Part shown: positions 9,093 to 16,481 of the stretch, piece by piece
Numbering within the stretch: the stretch's first letter is position 1
How the letters are laid out: the number at the start of each line of letters is the position of its first letter
Assembly (NCBI GenBank): GCA_016930375.1
Contig: JAFGGU010000093.1
Coordinates: 1 to 35,546 of the forward strand
Reading direction: 5' to 3'
Length of the DNA: 35,546 nucleotides
DNA from: Bacteroidales bacterium
GTDB lineage: Bacteria; Bacteroidota; Bacteroidia; Bacteroidales; UBA10428
The notes under the pieces: generated by a model
Database searches by the model: none
What the model was told of the DNA's origin: nothing
The model's input: only the letters and a program-made list of their open reading frames with translations
Position numbers and translations under genes: made by a program

Positions 9093-10247
9093 ATGAAGGT
9101 TCTTTTCCTGTCATCATGGTTCCCCACCCGAATTCATCCCCTCAATGGCGATTTTGTTGAGCGGCATGCCCTTGCTGTTGCCGGTATCTGCCCTTCAGCC
9201 GCCATTCATGTGCAACCAGATGACCATGTCAAAGGAAAGATTTTTGAAGTGGTAGAAAGAAATGACGGAGCGCTTTTTGAGATCATCATTTACTTTAAAA
9301 GAACACGCAGCCGGATAAAACCATGGACGAGGCTGGTAAATCTCTGCCGGTACGGAAGAGGATATCTGATCGCAAACGATATCCTGAAGAAGAAATTCGG
9401 GAAACCGGATATCATCCATGCCAATATTATTTATCCTGCTGCTATAGTGGCCCGGATTTGGTGCTTTTTTACAGGGACACCTTATATTATATCTGAACAC
9501 TGGACGCTTTATCTTTCCGAAAGCAGCCGGATCATACCCTCTCCCCGGATTACACGATGGGCTGTGAAAAAGGCGTTTGCTGTAGTGCCGGTCACCCCGC
9601 AACTTGGCATGGCCATGCGCAGACATGGTTACCGGGGCAGGTATTTTGTGGTCCCGAATGTTGTGGATACCGATGTTTTTATACCGGGCTTTCCATCTGA
9701 ATCCCCGGACAAACTAAAATTTTTGCACGTTTCCTCGATGAAGGAGGAACAGAAAAACATTACGGGGATCTTGCGAACCATCAAACAACTGTCAATGATC
9801 CGCTCCGATTTTTCATTTACGTTCATGGGCGAGGCCACGGCAGTTCAGCAAACACTGCCAGGTGAACTGGGAGTACCGGAGGGTTTGATCGTATTTGAAG
9901 GAGAGAGGACCCATGCGGAGGTGGCAGAACAAATGAGGCAGTCTGATGTGTTGGTTATGTTCAGCAGAATCGAAAACCTGCCATGCGCCATGCTTGAAGC
10001 GTTTTCCTGCGGTTTACCGGTAATATCTTCGGATGTGGGAGGGATTCGTGACTGGATCAGGGCGGACAACGGGATACTGGTAAGTTCCGGAAATGAGGAT
10101 GAGCTGCTGAAAGCCCTGATTGCCATGTTTGACAGTTATAAAAAGTATGATAAACATGCTTTGCATCAGTATGCCGTTGATCATTTCAGCCGGACCGTCA
10201 TTGCCGGGAAATTCCGGGAAATATATCAAAATGCACTGAAAGCATAA
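9093..10247 (+). CDS. Glycosyltransferase family 4
   Basis: The product is 384 residues, the normal length for a GT-B fold enzyme. The N-terminal domain begins LFLSSWFPTRIHPLNGDFVE, the usual GT4 opening with acceptor loop. IIHANIIYPAA and ISEHWTLY complete that half. The C-terminal nucleotide-sugar domain has FLHVSSM, VFEGER and MLEAFSCGLPVISSDVGG, the last holding the conserved glutamate of the E-x7-E-type motif. It would transfer a sugar from a nucleotide donor to a lipid-linked or peptide acceptor at the cytoplasmic face of the inner membrane. Only 4 bp separate it from the flippase gene, so they are almost certainly co-transcribed. Donor and acceptor are unknown. Confidence 0.9.
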   Translation: MKVLFLSSWFPTRIHPLNGDFVERHALAVAGICPSAAIHVQPDDHVKGKIFEVVERNDGALFEIIIYFKRTRSRIKPWTRLVNLCRYGRGYLIANDILKKKFGKPDIIHANIIYPAAIVARIWCFFTGTPYIISEHWTLYLSESSRIIPSPRITRWAVKKAFAVVPVTPQLGMAMRRHGYRGRYFVVPNVVDTDVFIPGFPSESPDKLKFLHVSSMKEEQKNITGILRTIKQLSMIRSDFSFTFMGEATAVQQTLPGELGVPEGLIVFEGERTHAEVAEQMRQSDVLVMFSRIENLPCAMLEAFSCGLPVISSDVGGIRDWIRADNGILVSSGNEDELLKALIAMFDSYKKYDKHALHQYAVDHFSRTVIAGKFREIYQNALKA

Positions 10248-10251
10248 GGCC

Positions 10252-11463
10252 ATGTTCAGAAACATTATATCCACTTTTTTCACACGCTCTTTTATTGCCG
10301 TTTCTAATTTTTTGGTTGCTGTTTTGCTTTCCAATTATTTGGGGTCTGCCGGAAGAGGGGAGCAAAGCCTGATCATCACCTTAATCGCCTTTATCATTAT
10401 CATAACCGGACTGATCGGAACATCCTCCATATCCTACCTGATCCCGCGCATTCCATTCTCATTGCTGATCATCCCTTCCTATTTGTGGGTTATGGCGGTA
10501 ACGACACTGTGCTTTGTTGTTTTGCCCTATCTTGACCTTGTGCCGGCGCAATACATGGTTGATGTCTGTTTTATTTCCCTGCTTTTGGGGGTGCTCAATA
10601 TCAATATTTCTGTATTGATCTCGCATCAAAAAATCAATGCTGCCAATTTTCTGAATTTCGTCCAGGCATTGATCATTTTGCTGCTGCTTGTTGTTTTCTT
10701 TGTCTTTCTCAAGAACGAAAGCATACGGTCATACCTCCTGGCCTTGTATGCAGGTTATGGAATTACCTTGCTGCTGAGCTTTTATTGGATCAGAAGTTAT
10801 TTCAGGGATTTCCGGTTTGAATTCGGCAAAACTGCGATTGAAGCAATAAAAAAGTTGGCCATCCTGGGTTTGTACAACCAGATTGCCGTGTTCACACAAT
10901 TGTTGAGTTTCAGATTAAGTTATTACCTGCTGAATGCAACCATCGGAAAGGAGGAAGTTGGCGTTTATGCCAATGCTGTTTCCATAGCCGAGTCGGTTTG
11001 GCTATTCGGGAGAAGTATTGGCACTGTTCAGCATGCCAGGATAGTCAATAGCAAGGATAACAATTATTCCCTGGCGCTTACTTCCAGGCTGAACAAAACA
11101 AATCTGCTCATTTCACTGATTCTTATCTCTGTATTGGCCTGTATACCTGAATCGTGGTACAGAGTTTTGTTCGGTGATGAATTTATAAATATCAACCGCA
11201 TTATCTGGACAATGGGTCCGGGTATAGTTTTTTTTGGCGTTGCCCTTATTCTGGGTTATTATTTCTCAAGCACCGGGAAACATTTTGTAAATGCCATTGC
11301 AAGTTTTGCCGGCCTCATCATAACGGTTACGCTTGGTTTCAGCATCATTCCTTCCATGGGCAGTTACGGTGCCGGCATCACGGCCAGCGTTTCATACGGT
11401 ATGACGGCGCTGGTGGTTGTTTTCTTCTTTATTCGGGAAAAAAGGCAGGGGCTTATCCAATAA
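10252..11463 (+). CDS. Wzx-like lipid-linked oligosaccharide flippase (MATE/MVF superfamily)
   Basis: The product is 403 residues and mostly hydrophobic, with about 12 predicted membrane spans. Examples are SLIITLIAFIIIITGLIG, LIILLLLVVFFVFL and LISLILISVLACIP. The start FRNIISTFFTRSFIAVSNFLVAVLLSNYLGSAGRGEQSL is the typical opening of polysaccharide-biosynthesis flippases, where 'LG..GRG' is conserved. Wzx proteins flip undecaprenyl-linked glycan units across the inner membrane. With the preceding methyltransferase and GT4 it forms a small glycan-assembly unit, but no polymerase or ligase is in the window. A perfect hairpin 10 bp after the stop probably ends the transcript. Confidence 0.85.
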   Translation: MFRNIISTFFTRSFIAVSNFLVAVLLSNYLGSAGRGEQSLIITLIAFIIIITGLIGTSSISYLIPRIPFSLLIIPSYLWVMAVTTLCFVVLPYLDLVPAQYMVDVCFISLLLGVLNINISVLISHQKINAANFLNFVQALIILLLLVVFFVFLKNESIRSYLLALYAGYGITLLLSFYWIRSYFRDFRFEFGKTAIEAIKKLAILGLYNQIAVFTQLLSFRLSYYLLNATIGKEEVGVYANAVSIAESVWLFGRSIGTVQHARIVNSKDNNYSLALTSRLNKTNLLISLILISVLACIPESWYRVLFGDEFININRIIWTMGPGIVFFGVALILGYYFSSTGKHFVNAIASFAGLIITVTLGFSIIPSMGSYGAGITASVSYGMTALVVVFFFIREKRQGLIQ

Positions 11464-11472
11464 TTAATTCGA

Positions 11473-11499
11473 TAAGCGTAGTTAACAAAACTACGCTTA
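11473..11499 (+). terminator. Hairpin terminator after the glycan operon
   Basis: An 11-bp perfect stem is formed by TAAGCGTAGTT (11473-11483) and AACTACGCTTA (11489-11499), with a 5-nt loop. It begins 10 bp after the flippase stop codon. The 3' side is C/T-rich rather than a clean U-tract, so efficiency is uncertain. The rest of the 188-bp gap to the next gene is A/T-rich with two CACCATT units (11510-11523) and no other clear signal. Confidence 0.65.
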
Positions 11500-11651
11500 G
11501 CTTACCCCTCACCATTCACCATTCTTCTTTCAAAAAAATATAGGGTATTAGATGATTATCGGGTCATTATTACAGAAAAGCTTTTCATGAAGAAACGAAA
11601 TCAAGACATCACTAACATTCAATAAATATTCAAAATTTCAATTATATCGTT

Positions 11652-12959
11652 ATGAAAACAACTACATCAAAAGTAATGAGAGGCCTCGCATTTATGCTGA
11701 TGTTCATTGCCTTCTCAGCTATGCAGGTCAGGGGTTCAGAATGGAACCACAGTAAAGCCCCCCAGGATACATCCTTTGTTACTTTCACAGGTAAAGTCAT
11801 TGACAATACAACCCGGAAACCTGTGGTTTTTGCCAATGTATACCTGATCGGAAGCAGTCTGGGTACAGTGACCAACGCCGACGGTGAATTTGTGCTGAAG
11901 GTTCCGGTTGCAGAATTAAGCCGCAAGGTGGGATTCTCAAACCTGGGTTATAAAAACCTGGTGGTTGCATTGACCGAAATGAAAGCCAAGGACAACGTTA
12001 TCCGGCTTGAGATCGCCGCGACTTCATTGGAAGAGGTCATCATTCGAAGTGATGATCCTATTGAACTTTTAAGAATGGCTTACAGGCGTATCCATGAGAA
12101 TTACAACAAGGAACCTGAAATGCAGGTCGGGTTTTACCGTGAAACCGTAAAGCAAAACCGCAATTATGTTGCAGTGGCTGAGGCAGTTCTTGATGTCTAC
12201 AAATCATCTTACAACAGCCTGGTTGACAATGACCGTGTACGGATATACAAAGGCCGCAAGAGCGAGGATGTCAAGAAGATGGACACCCTGATGTTCAAAT
12301 TGCAGGGAGGACCGAGAACCAGTTTCATGCTTGATGTAGTCAAGAATCCCGGTGAAATTCTCTCGGAAGAATACCTGGACGACTACTATTTCAAATTTGC
12401 CGGCTTTGCTGCCATTGACGGAAGAGACAATTATGTGATCGAATTTGATCAGCGGGAAAATGTTGATTTGCCTTTGTACAAGGGGAAAATCTTCCTCGAT
12501 ACCAAAAACATGGCTTTCTCCCGCCTTGAGTTTTCATACAGTGATAAAGCCCTGGACATAGCTGACAACGAGCTTGTAAGGAAAAAACCCATGGATCTTA
12601 AGATTGATGTTCTGGGAGCCACTTACCTGATCAATTACCGGATATTGGACGACAAATGGTACCTGAACCACGTGAGATCGGAACTCATATTTAAGTGCAA
12701 CTGGAAGAAGAAGAGATACAATGCCACGTATACCACGGCACTCGAAATGGCGGTAACCGACCGCAACAGTGATAATATCAACAAGGCCAAATACAAGGAT
12801 CAGACCAAGATGAGTGATATCTTCGCCGATCAGGTTAATTCATTCAAAGATGAGAATTTCTGGGGTGAGTACAATTACATAAAGCCTGATGAATCCATCG
12901 AATCTGTGATTAACCGGTTGAACAGAAAGCTCAAATGGCAGAATATCAGTGATAATTAG
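11652..12959 (+). CDS. Secreted CarboxypepD_reg-domain protein
   Basis: The product is 435 residues with an N-terminal signal peptide (RGLAFMLMFIAFSAMQVRG). Residues about 43-120 form a carboxypeptidase regulatory-like beta-sandwich: TGKVIDNTTRKPVVFANVYL, GTVTNADGEFVLKVP, VGFSNLGYKNLVV. The remaining ~300 residues match the same region of the protein at 14695-16245. Shared landmarks are FYRETV, EAVLDVYKSSY, KGRKSEDV, MLDVV and the end motif FWGEYNYIKPDESIE. There is no barrel or catalytic signature I recognise. It probably sits in the periplasm or on the cell surface. It lies 150 bp before the ECF sigma gene, separated by a strong hairpin, and may be a target or ancestor of the sigma-linked paralogue. 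Confidence 0.75.
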   Translation: MKTTTSKVMRGLAFMLMFIAFSAMQVRGSEWNHSKAPQDTSFVTFTGKVIDNTTRKPVVFANVYLIGSSLGTVTNADGEFVLKVPVAELSRKVGFSNLGYKNLVVALTEMKAKDNVIRLEIAATSLEEVIIRSDDPIELLRMAYRRIHENYNKEPEMQVGFYRETVKQNRNYVAVAEAVLDVYKSSYNSLVDNDRVRIYKGRKSEDVKKMDTLMFKLQGGPRTSFMLDVVKNPGEILSEEYLDDYYFKFAGFAAIDGRDNYVIEFDQRENVDLPLYKGKIFLDTKNMAFSRLEFSYSDKALDIADNELVRKKPMDLKIDVLGATYLINYRILDDKWYLNHVRSELIFKCNWKKKRYNATYTTALEMAVTDRNSDNINKAKYKDQTKMSDIFADQVNSFKDENFWGEYNYIKPDESIESVINRLNRKLKWQNISDN

Positions 12960-12973
12960 CCCAGCATAATGTC

Positions 12974-13028
12974 ATCATCCCCCGCGAAATAGGCTGCCAT
13001 TGGTACAGACAATTTTTCGGGGGGTGAT
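12974..13028 (+). terminator. Long G/C-rich hairpin, probable terminator
   Basis: ATCATCCCCCGCGAAA (12974-12989) pairs with TTTTTCGGGGGGTGAT (13013-13028). There are four outer pairs, a T-G wobble, five C-G pairs, a G-C pair, one mismatch, then G-T and three A-T pairs. The loop is about 23 nt. It follows the stop codon at 12959 by 14 bp and is followed by TTTATTTC, a weak T-rich run. It should insulate the CarboxypepD_reg gene from the sigma operon. Confidence 0.65.
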
Positions 13029-13109
13029 TTATTTCAACAATCTATGAAATTTCGTTTTGCTACAGTATATTTACGATCCTTGAAAAAAAACGATTAACAG
13101 GGACAGCAT

Positions 13110-13664
13110 ATGATCAGACCGGTTGAAACCGAACCAATAAAACAGCTTTCATTCATTGATTTACAGTCATTTGAAGTTCTGTTCAGGCAATATTACCAGA
13201 TGCTATGTTCTTATGCGATCAGGTTTGTTGATGATGGGGATACAGCAGAGGAGATTGTACAGGACCTATTTTACAAGTTATGGGAGAAAAGAACCGAGCT
13301 GCAGATCAATACATCGGTCAAATCCTATCTCTTTTCAGCCGTTCATAATCGCTGTCTGAAATTTATCGAGCACCGGAATGTAGAATTAAAGTACAGGAAT
13401 TACTACCTGAAGCATGAATCGGAAATCGACAGTGAACCGCACGATACACATTCGGTTCATGAGCTTCAGGGAATCATTGACAATACGCTTAATTCACTTC
13501 CCGAACGGTGCGGCAGGATATTCCGGCTTAACCGTTTTGAAGGCCTTAAATACCATGAGATTGCCCAGAAGCTGTCCATCTCGGTCAAGACTGTAGAAGC
13601 CAACATGGGGAAAGCACTTAAACTGCTGAGGAAGAATTTGAAGAATTATGTTGAGGTTGCCTAA
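13110..13664 (+). CDS. ECF-family RNA polymerase sigma-70 factor
   Basis: The product is 184 residues. Region 2 is at about residues 20-90 (FEVLFRQYYQMLCSYAIRFV, AEEIVQDLFYKLWEK). Region 4 is at about 120-175 (LNSLPERCGRIFRLNRFEGLKYHEIAQKLSISVKTVEANM), with the recognition helix in SVKTVEANMGKALKLL. This is the Bacteroidota FecI-like group usually paired with FecR. The anti-sigma gene follows after 12 bp, then an STN-domain protein 10 bp further on. The factor should direct core polymerase to the promoter of its own cluster or of an envelope gene when the anti-sigma factor is relieved. The signal is unknown. Confidence 0.95.
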   Translation: MIRPVETEPIKQLSFIDLQSFEVLFRQYYQMLCSYAIRFVDDGDTAEEIVQDLFYKLWEKRTELQINTSVKSYLFSAVHNRCLKFIEHRNVELKYRNYYLKHESEIDSEPHDTHSVHELQGIIDNTLNSLPERCGRIFRLNRFEGLKYHEIAQKLSISVKTVEANMGKALKLLRKNLKNYVEVA

Positions 13665-13676
13665 AAAAGCAAAGCT

Positions 13677-14684
13677 ATGTTTTCAAAAAATAAAACCGAT
13701 TGGAGCCTGCTGGCGAAGGAGCTGGCAGATGAGACCAATGAAAAGGAAAAGCAGGTTGTTGCAGCCTGGCTTAACGAAAGTCCCGAAAACCGGGCATTAT
13801 ATAAGCAAATAAAATCTGATTGGATGATGATGGATAATATGACTTCACAATTTAATGTTGACAACGCCTGGAATAAACTGCATGACCGGATTTTGGCCGG
13901 AGAACCTGAACTAAAAACGGATACTGGGATACGAATGGTTCAAACCCGCAGGTCCTTATTTACACCTTTGCGGATAGCTGCCACCCTTGCTTTTCTTGCT
14001 TTGCTTGGTGCATCAGTGGCTTTCATTGCGAACCGTTCGCAAAAAATCAATATTACTGCTGCTATCCATGAAAGGGGTAAAAATATTGTTTTGCCTGATG
14101 GTTCTTCCGTAATCCTGAATGGCAATTCATCGATCCGGTATGCCAGAAACTTTAACCGGAAAACAAGGGAGGTGAAGCTTGTTGGAGAGGCTTTCTTTGA
14201 AGTTTCGCCGGATAAGGACAAACCTTTCAGAATATATGCCGACCATGCCTGCATTCAGGTTGTTGGTACAAGCTTTAATGTGGATGCGCGGAGAGAAGAT
14301 CATCAGGTTGAGGTTTATGTATCCACGGGTATGGTTGAGTTATCCGAAGCCGATAACATGAATAACAAGATACTTCTCAAACCAGGCAACATTGGTTTGT
14401 TAAGAAACAATGCAGTGACTGCAAAAGTGGCTGAAAACGAAAACACCATTGCCTGGAAAACCGGGGCCATGGCTTTTTATGAAACCAGGTTATCTGAGGT
14501 TACATCTGTTCTCAATGATTTTTTCAATGTGAAAATTGTTATCCGCGAGAACGGAGTCGATTCGACCCTCATCACCGGTGAATACATGAACGATCCGTTG
14601 GATCACATACTCGAAGTTATTTGCAAACAAAATCACCTTACGGTTGAAAAATCGGATAACATGATCTACCTTTCGCGGCAATAA
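13677..14684 (+). CDS. FecR-family anti-sigma factor
   Basis: The product is 335 residues. A cytosolic N-terminal part (LAKELADETNEKEKQVVAAWL) binds the sigma factor. One membrane span follows at about residues 98-117 (PLRIAATLAFLALLGASVAF). The periplasmic FecR domain includes GKNIVLPDGSSVILNGNSSI, GEAFFEVSPDKDKPF and VVGTSFNVDA. A C-terminal DUF4974-type domain spans about residues 265-333 (ETRLSEVTSVLNDFFNVKI, LITGEYMNDPLDHILEVI). FecR proteins sense an outer-membrane partner through an STN domain and control the cognate ECF factor. Here the STN partner is the very next gene. Confidence 0.93.
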   Translation: MFSKNKTDWSLLAKELADETNEKEKQVVAAWLNESPENRALYKQIKSDWMMMDNMTSQFNVDNAWNKLHDRILAGEPELKTDTGIRMVQTRRSLFTPLRIAATLAFLALLGASVAFIANRSQKINITAAIHERGKNIVLPDGSSVILNGNSSIRYARNFNRKTREVKLVGEAFFEVSPDKDKPFRIYADHACIQVVGTSFNVDARREDHQVEVYVSTGMVELSEADNMNNKILLKPGNIGLLRNNAVTAKVAENENTIAWKTGAMAFYETRLSEVTSVLNDFFNVKIVIRENGVDSTLITGEYMNDPLDHILEVICKQNHLTVEKSDNMIYLSRQ

Positions 14685-14694
14685 TGGTTTTTCT

Positions 14695-16245
14695 ATGTTA
14701 CAAAGCAGGGTATCCGCAATTTTCCTGTTTTTGGTCCTTGGCTCCCTGTCATTGACAGCACAGGATTCACTGCTTTATCGTGAATTGACTCTTCCCGATA
14801 CGGTTTGTACCGTAGAATCAGCCTTTCGATCTATTGAACGCCAGACGGGACTGTCTTTTTCCTATAATTCCGACCTCATCAGCAAAAAGCGGATTGTTAC
14901 ATTGCAGGCCGGCCAGCTCCGGCTTATCGATGTTCTCAAACGGATACTCAATGATCCCGGCCTGGATTATACCATTATCGGCAGGCACCTGGTCATTTTC
15001 AAACCCATAAAATCACTGGCCTCCAATCCTGAAAGTCCCACAGATTCAGTGAACTATTTTGAGATACGGGGGCGGGTGCTGGACCGGAATGACCGGCAGC
15101 CTTTACCTTATTCCAGCATATATCTGAATGGTAAAGCCATTGGCACAGTCAGCAACAATGATGGTGAATTTGTGTTGAAACTGAGTTCACGGTTTATTTA
15201 CGATACGGTGAATATTTCCTGCATCGGCTATAAAAACATCACCTCCCCGGTGGCATCATTGATCAATACAAACCGGGATTACTTGCTGAAAACCGATGTG
15301 GTTTCCATTCAGGAGGTTGTTATCCGCAAGGTGAGTCCTGTATTGCTGCTGCAATCCGCCACTGAAAAAATCAGAGAGAATTATCCCCAAAGGCCTTCGG
15401 TTCTAACCAGCTTTTATCGCGAGACTGTCCAACAGGGCAACCGGTTTATGATGGTATCGGAGGCCGTGCTTGAAAACTTTAAGTCGGGTTATCATGGCAC
15501 GGGAATAGCTGACCAGCTGAAAATCCTGAAGGGCCGTAAAAACGAGGACATCAGTTCAGAAGATACCATTGTTCTGAAGCTTAAAGCAGGTTTAAACACC
15601 ATGCTGATGCTCGACGTTGTGATGAACATGCCCGACTTCCTCACGGGCGAAAGCACTGCTGAATACAATTACAGGTTATCGGATATTGTTATTGACAATG
15701 GTCAGGATAATTATGCCATTGAATTCAGCCCCAAGTCCTTGTCCTTAACCTCCTTTTATTCCGGCAGGATCCTCCTGGGAATTAAAGATCTGGCTTTCAA
15801 ATGGGTTGAGTTTTATGTGGATCCCGAACAGCTCGAAAGGGCTACCAATCTTTTTGTGGTTAAAAAGCCGTCTTTTCTGAAGGTGAAAGTCTTAAAGGCA
15901 CATTATAAAGTAGCTTTCCGCGAATCATCGGGCAAGTATTACCTGCACCTGATCCAGGCAGAAACGGAATTCAGGGTGCGGAACAAGAACAAGTTATCCG
16001 GCAGTGTATACAAGATGGCGCTTGGGATGGTTGTCACGGACATCGACACCGAAAATGCAAGCAGATTCCCGTTCAGGGAGGCAGCAAAACCAAATGAGTT
16101 CTTTACGGAACAGGTAGGAGAATACGATGAATCCTTCTGGGGGGAATATAACTTTGTCACACCCGATGAATCCCTGGAGAATGCGTTGGTTAGACTGAGC
16201 AGGCAATGGCAGAAGCAACAGGAGGAAGCAGCCAGTAGACAGTAA
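14695..16245 (+). CDS. STN domain plus CarboxypepD_reg protein linked to ECF/FecR
   Basis: The product is 516 residues. A signal peptide (FLFLVLGSLSLTA-Q) is followed by an STN domain at about residues 35-102 (VESAFRSIERQTGLSFSYNSD, LIDVLKRILNDPGLDY). A CarboxypepD_reg domain spans about residues 122-205 (IRGRVLDRNDRQPLPYSSIY, GTVSNNDGEFVLKL). A ~300-residue C-terminal region is shared with the 11652-12959 protein. In SusC/FecA-type transducers the STN domain contacts FecR. Here no plug or barrel follows, so the protein looks like a signalling module attached to a soluble or surface domain. The stop TAA (16243-16245) lies in the second unit of a heptamer repeat, and the last three residues (SRQ) are encoded by repeat sequence. 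Confidence 0.85.
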   Translation: MLQSRVSAIFLFLVLGSLSLTAQDSLLYRELTLPDTVCTVESAFRSIERQTGLSFSYNSDLISKKRIVTLQAGQLRLIDVLKRILNDPGLDYTIIGRHLVIFKPIKSLASNPESPTDSVNYFEIRGRVLDRNDRQPLPYSSIYLNGKAIGTVSNNDGEFVLKLSSRFIYDTVNISCIGYKNITSPVASLINTNRDYLLKTDVVSIQEVVIRKVSPVLLLQSATEKIRENYPQRPSVLTSFYRETVQQGNRFMMVSEAVLENFKSGYHGTGIADQLKILKGRKNEDISSEDTIVLKLKAGLNTMLMLDVVMNMPDFLTGESTAEYNYRLSDIVIDNGQDNYAIEFSPKSLSLTSFYSGRILLGIKDLAFKWVEFYVDPEQLERATNLFVVKKPSFLKVKVLKAHYKVAFRESSGKYYLHLIQAETEFRVRNKNKLSGSVYKMALGMVVTDIDTENASRFPFREAAKPNEFFTEQVGEYDESFWGEYNFVTPDESLENALVRLSRQWQKQQEEAASRQ

Positions 16246-16274
16246 ACAGTAAACAGTAAACAGTAATCCGTAAA
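16233..16274 (+). repeat. Six-unit heptamer array spanning the STN gene stop codon
   Basis: Contiguous 7-bp units are CAGTAGA, CAGTAAA, CAGTAAA, CAGTAAA, CAGTAAT and CCGTAAA. The gene's TAA is positions 4-6 of unit 2. Later units place TAA in the +1 and +2 frames within 14 nt and return to frame 0 after 21 nt. The unit is the same as in the TPR array at 4222-4300, in the same orientation relative to transcription. Confidence 0.92.
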
Positions 16275-16278
16275 GTCC

Positions 16279-16334
16279 TGCAGTCGTGCAGTCGTGCAGT
16301 CGTGCAGTCATGTAGTCGTGCAGTCGTGCAGTCA
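16279..16334 (+). repeat. Seven-unit 8-bp tandem array
   Basis: Seven contiguous copies of TGCAGTCR are present, with one variant unit (TGTAGTCG). The array starts 4 bp after the heptamer array ends. There are no spacers and no coding potential consistent with neighbouring genes. Confidence 0.92.
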
Positions 16335-16353
16335 ACAATCACAACAATCACAA

Positions 16354-16373
16354 CCTGCCTGCCGGCAGGCAGG
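16354..16373 (+). repeat. 20-bp perfect palindrome
   Basis: CCTGCCTGCCGGCAGGCAGG is its own reverse complement. It interrupts stretches of an ATCACAAC-type repeat (16335-16353 and 16374-16393). It could form a cruciform or RNA hairpin, or be a copy of a dispersed palindromic element. A single copy is seen in the window. Confidence 0.85.
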
Positions 16374-16393
16374 CAATCACAACCATCACAACC

Positions 16394-16438
16394 TACAACC
16401 TTTGCAACCTTTACAACCTTTACAACATTTACAACTAT
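16394..16438 (+). repeat. Five-unit 9-bp tandem array
   Basis: The units are TACAACCTT, TGCAACCTT, TACAACCTT, TACAACATT and TACAACTAT. The array ends 6 bp before the DUF5063 -7 promoter element, so the -33 region lies inside it. A change in copy number would alter what lies at -33 and further upstream. Confidence 0.88.
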
Positions 16439-16444
16439 AAATAT

Positions 16445-16452
16445 TACCTTTG
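16445..16452 (+). promoter_or_regulatory. -7 promoter element of the DUF5063 operon
   Basis: TACCTTTG matches TAnnTTTG exactly and lies 29 bp before the ATG at 16482. A TTTA at 16419-16422, 22 bp upstream and inside the 9-bp array, is the best -33 candidate. The element shows that the frame open from 16302 is not translated from its first start codon. Confidence 0.55.
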
Positions 16453-16481
16453 TGCCAGCTTTGAGTCAAAATAATAAAGCT

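Noticed and set aside
11509..11524. Two CACCATT heptamers as a fifth stop-anchored array
   Set aside because: Only two units are present, they are not at a stop codon, and the sequence differs from NAGTRAN. They may be a related short repeat but do not support the pattern.
14695..16245. SusC/TonB-dependent receptor, suggested by STN plus CarboxypepD_reg domains
   Set aside because: The protein is 516 residues with no plug or barrel signature, roughly half the needed length, and the C-terminus matches the soluble-like paralogue at 11652.
16279..16334. Possible CRISPR array because of regular short direct repeats
   Set aside because: The 8-bp units are contiguous with no spacers, are far shorter than CRISPR repeats, and no cas gene is present.
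16302..16481. N-terminal extension of the DUF5063 protein from an upstream start
   Set aside because: The extension translates tandem repeats and a palindrome, and a TACCTTTG promoter element lies inside it, so the ATG at 16482 is preferred.
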